Shown one piece after another: positions 61,838 to 64,000 of a DNA stretch of 64,000 nt. This DNA comes from Candidatus Poribacteria bacterium (GTDB lineage Bacteria > Poribacteria > WGA-4E > WGA-3G). The stretch covers positions 1 to 64,000 of the forward strand of contig JAJEEK010000023.1 in assembly GCA_022821065.1 (NCBI GenBank), read 5' to 3'. The first letter of the stretch is position 1, and each line of letters begins with the position of its first letter. The notes below the pieces were generated by a model. The model was given only the letters and a program-made list of their open reading frames with translations. It was not told the DNA's origin and ran no database searches. Position numbers and translations under genes: made by a program.

Positions 61838-62067
61838 GTAGGTTGGGTTGAACGGGATCTTACTTAAAACCTGCATATAAGAGATCTTCAAGTTCATCAA
61901 GAAACCTAAAATTACCAGAAATACAAGTGAAACCCAACACATTTTCACGCGGACAGCGTTTGGATTGTTGGGTTTCGCTATATCTATCTACTGGAACGGT
62001 TTCTCAAAAATCGGAATGCTCTGTATAAACTGAAGGCTCTTGTTTTTTATCGCTCAACCCAACCTAC
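61838..62067. repeat. 230-bp element bounded by GTAGGTTGGGTTGA inverted ends
   Basis: The ends GTAGGTTGGGTTGA and TCAACCCAACCTAC are perfectly complementary. Inside, GTGAAACCCAACA and TTGTTGGGTTTCGC form a second inverted pair, so it looks like nested copies of the short repeat at 11696-11728 and 55981-56012. It separates the two TonB receptor genes. Confidence 0.7.
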
Positions 62068-62134
62068 GTTTATCTAACGCTTCATTTTTCAAAACTCCAT
62101 GCTTTCGTTTGGAGAGGCAAAAAAGGTATCCAAA

Positions 62135-64000
62135 ATGTTAATTTCAGGAAACAGACGATATTTTTGGTACGCTGTAGCGATTTTATTCGGCATCACATCA
62201 TTATTAGTGCCGGTGGCTGCCAATGCCGCAACACTTAAGGTCGTCGTTCAAGATCAGAATGGGAACGCTATCCCAGAGGCAAAAGTACAAATCGGAAGCC
62301 GAGAACAGACAACGGACGCGTCCGGGGCTGCAGTGTTCAGCGACGTAACAGGCGCGGACTCGCTAACCGTAATAGCCATCGGCTTTTCGAGCAAGCGAAT
62401 TAATATCACTGCTGGACAGACAGAAATGGCGGTGGCACTCGCACCTGTCCAAACAGTTGATGCGGTTGTCGTGGTCGGCACACGTAGTATTGGTCGGCGC
62501 GCCTTACAAGCACCCGTCCCGATTGAAGTTGTTGACAGGGAACAGCTCAGACTGACAGGGCAATCCGAAACGGGTCGCTCCATCCAGATGTTGGTACCCG
62601 CCTTCAACTTCCCCAGTTCTACAATCAGCGACGGTACCGACGCGTTGAGACCCGCAACGTTGCGCGGTTTAGGCCCCGACCATGTCCTGGTATTGATTAA
62701 CGGTAAACGCCGCCACAAGAGTGCCTTGCTTCACGTCAACAGTTCCGTCGGTCGCGGTACGGCTGGCACCGACTTCAATGCGATTCCCGCATCGGCAATT
62801 GAACGGATTGAGGTGTTACGCGACGGTGCCGCTGCACAATACGGCTCCGATGCCATTGCCGGTGTTATTAACATTGTCTTGAAAAACGATGCCGACACAG
62901 GTGATGCCGACATCTATTGGGGACAAACCTACGAAGGTGACGGCGATACATGGAACGCTAACGCGAACTACGGCATGAAAGTCGGTGAAGACGGGTTCCT
63001 CAACCTCTCTGTTGAATGGCGTGATAGATACCGCACAAATCGTGCAGGACTCACAGGCACGCGACAATACGATTGGGTAGAAGTGGATCCAGGCAGACCA
63101 CCGGATACCACAATTGAGATAAAAGACGCGGACGGAAATGTGACAGGTGAAAAACCGGTCTGGTTCGATCCGCGGGAATACTATTTTAATCGGAAAAATT
63201 TCCGTGTCGGCGATTCTGACTCGACACAGAAGGTTGGGTTCTATAATTTCGGCTTACCCTTGACGGAAGGGGTCGCGTTATATTCATTCGGAAGTTATTC
63301 CACACGCCAAAACAACAGTTCCGGTTTCTACCGCAATTCCAAGGATGTGAGTCGCAACGTGAAGGCGATTTATCCAGACGGATTTCTACCGGAAATTAAC
63401 ACTGACATTGAGGATGTATCCGTCGCATTCGGCGTAACTTGGAAACACAACCCAACGGATTTAGATGTTGACATCGGTTTCAATCACGGTTTGAATACAT
63501 TTGATTTCTTCATTTCTAATTCTCTGAACGCATCTTATGGGGCTGCGAGCCCAACGTCCGCTGATTCCGGTGGATTTCGGCTCGATCAAACCGCCTTTAA
63601 TGTAGATGTCACCTATCCGCTTATGTACCAGTCCTCGCTGGTGAATTTAGCGGGTGGTATCGAGTTGCGTCGGGAAGGGTACGGGATCCGAGCCGGTGAA
63701 CCCGTCTCTTGGTTCAACGCAGGTCTCGGCGCGGACGGCGCGGCTGCGGGTATCCAAGTTTTCCCCGGATTCCGACCCGATAACGAGGTGGACGAAAGTC
63801 GAACCAATATCGCAGGTTATGCAGACTTTGAATCCTATCTCAGTGGAAAACCGGGAACTGGGTTGCTTGTGGGTGCAGCCGTGCGAGGTGAACAGTATAG
63901 CGACTTCGGTGCTACGATCACAGGGAAAGCGACGACGCGCTACGACTTGACGGAACAGGTTGCGTTCCGCGCTGCCGGTAGCACCGGTTTTCGAGCGCCT
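62135..64000 (+). CDS. TonB-dependent outer-membrane receptor 2 (cut by window end)
   Basis: The frame is open from ATG 62135 (AAAAGGTATCC upstream) to the right edge, 622 codons. The signal peptide ends near AANA/A, followed by the same regulatory-like domain, plug (LRGLGPDHVLVLINGKRR, EVLRDGAAAQYGSDA) and first part of the barrel as receptor 1. It is highly similar to that protein throughout, with the main differences in barrel loops near residues 310-335 and 400-420. A tandem duplication explains the pair; different loops suggest different ligands. The C-terminus is beyond the window. Confidence 0.92.
   Translation, partial: MLISGNRRYFWYAVAILFGITSLLVPVAANAATLKVVVQDQNGNAIPEAKVQIGSREQTTDASGAAVFSDVTGADSLTVIAIGFSSKRINITAGQTEMAVALAPVQTVDAVVVVGTRSIGRRALQAPVPIEVVDREQLRLTGQSETGRSIQMLVPAFNFPSSTISDGTDALRPATLRGLGPDHVLVLINGKRRHKSALLHVNSSVGRGTAGTDFNAIPASAIERIEVLRDGAAAQYGSDAIAGVINIVLKNDADTGDADIYWGQTYEGDGDTWNANANYGMKVGEDGFLNLSVEWRDRYRTNRAGLTGTRQYDWVEVDPGRPPDTTIEIKDADGNVTGEKPVWFDPREYYFNRKNFRVGDSDSTQKVGFYNFGLPLTEGVALYSFGSYSTRQNNSSGFYRNSKDVSRNVKAIYPDGFLPEINTDIEDVSVAFGVTWKHNPTDLDVDIGFNHGLNTFDFFISNSLNASYGAASPTSADSGGFRLDQTAFNVDVTYPLMYQSSLVNLAGGIELRREGYGIRAGEPVSWFNAGLGADGAAAGIQVFPGFRPDNEVDESRTNIAGYADFESYLSGKPGTGLLVGAAVRGEQYSDFGATITGKATTRYDLTEQVAFRAAGSTGFRAP

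Noticed and set aside
1..64000. CRISPR arrays, rRNA or tRNA genes
   Set aside because: I saw no regularly spaced direct repeats or conserved RNA gene sequence, although a dedicated tRNA scan could not be run.

Overview
The window looks like one contig of an uncultivated, envelope-rich bacterium. Candidatus Poribacteria or a close relative is my best guess. This rests on the combination of phytanoyl-CoA dioxygenase, DUF6785-type membrane proteins, ECF sigma factors fused to beta-propellers, WD40 and TolB-like propellers, a CX4CH cytochrome lipoprotein and many hairpin-forming intergenic repeats. It is an impression from gene content, not a phylogeny. I saw no rRNA, tRNA or CRISPR array.

Layout. 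Positions 1-65 hold the 5' end of an IS982-like transposase. Positions 161-4703 (minus) encode secreted or membrane-anchored proteins of unknown function, including a diverging pair (161-907 and 3936-4703) and two proteins built on a DPEL...GDIPEVHI repeat that returns at 51.2 kb. Positions 5068-9212 hold a sensorless AAA+ enhancer-binding regulator and an ECF sigma factor fused through one membrane helix to a large propeller. Its paralogue is at 47898-50774, and an internally deleted relic of a third copy is at 52133-52281.

The most interesting region is 9.5-25.2 kb. It holds three small secreted six-cysteine peptides sharing a conserved leader (FLxSEEG) with hypervariable cores, and four GT4-like glycosyltransferases each carrying an N-terminal PqqD/RRE-like winged-helix domain. 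It also holds two secreted TolB-like propellers, an A24-type prepilin peptidase, a tetraheme cytochrome/DsbA-like fusion and a phosphomannomutase. The glycosyltransferases come as two adjacent pairs, each with one member that keeps the EX7E motif and one that has lost it. The 3' ends of further glycosyltransferases survive as relics directly upstream of peptide genes A and B. In the intact case the glycosyltransferase and peptide genes overlap by ATGA. I propose a glycosylated, disulfide-rich RiPP-like peptide system with duplicated cassettes. The operon starts at one arm of a 57-bp perfect inverted repeat that looks like two opposed copies of one promoter. A related palindrome lies upstream of the ECF sigma genes.

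Positions 25.5-27 kb carry a few small plus-strand genes. Positions 27.3-34 kb (minus) carry metabolic genes (beta-hydroxyacid dehydrogenase, flippase-like protein, nadC, sugar isomerase/epimerase, acyltransferase, phosphomannose isomerase), and 34-36 kb a WD40 protein. Positions 36.3-40 kb encode a heterodimeric ABC exporter with one degenerate ATP site. Positions 40-43 kb hold an AlkD-like protein, an MjaI-family restriction-modification pair and a retropepsin-like protease. Positions 43-47.8 kb hold a duplicated DUF6785 membrane protein, one copy still coupled to an archaeal-type 4-phosphopantoate--beta-alanine ligase. Positions 51-58.7 kb hold lipoproteins and assorted oxidoreductases, including PhyH and Zn-ADH, plus an acyl-CoA ligase. 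Two tandem TonB-dependent receptors close the window, the second cut by its end.
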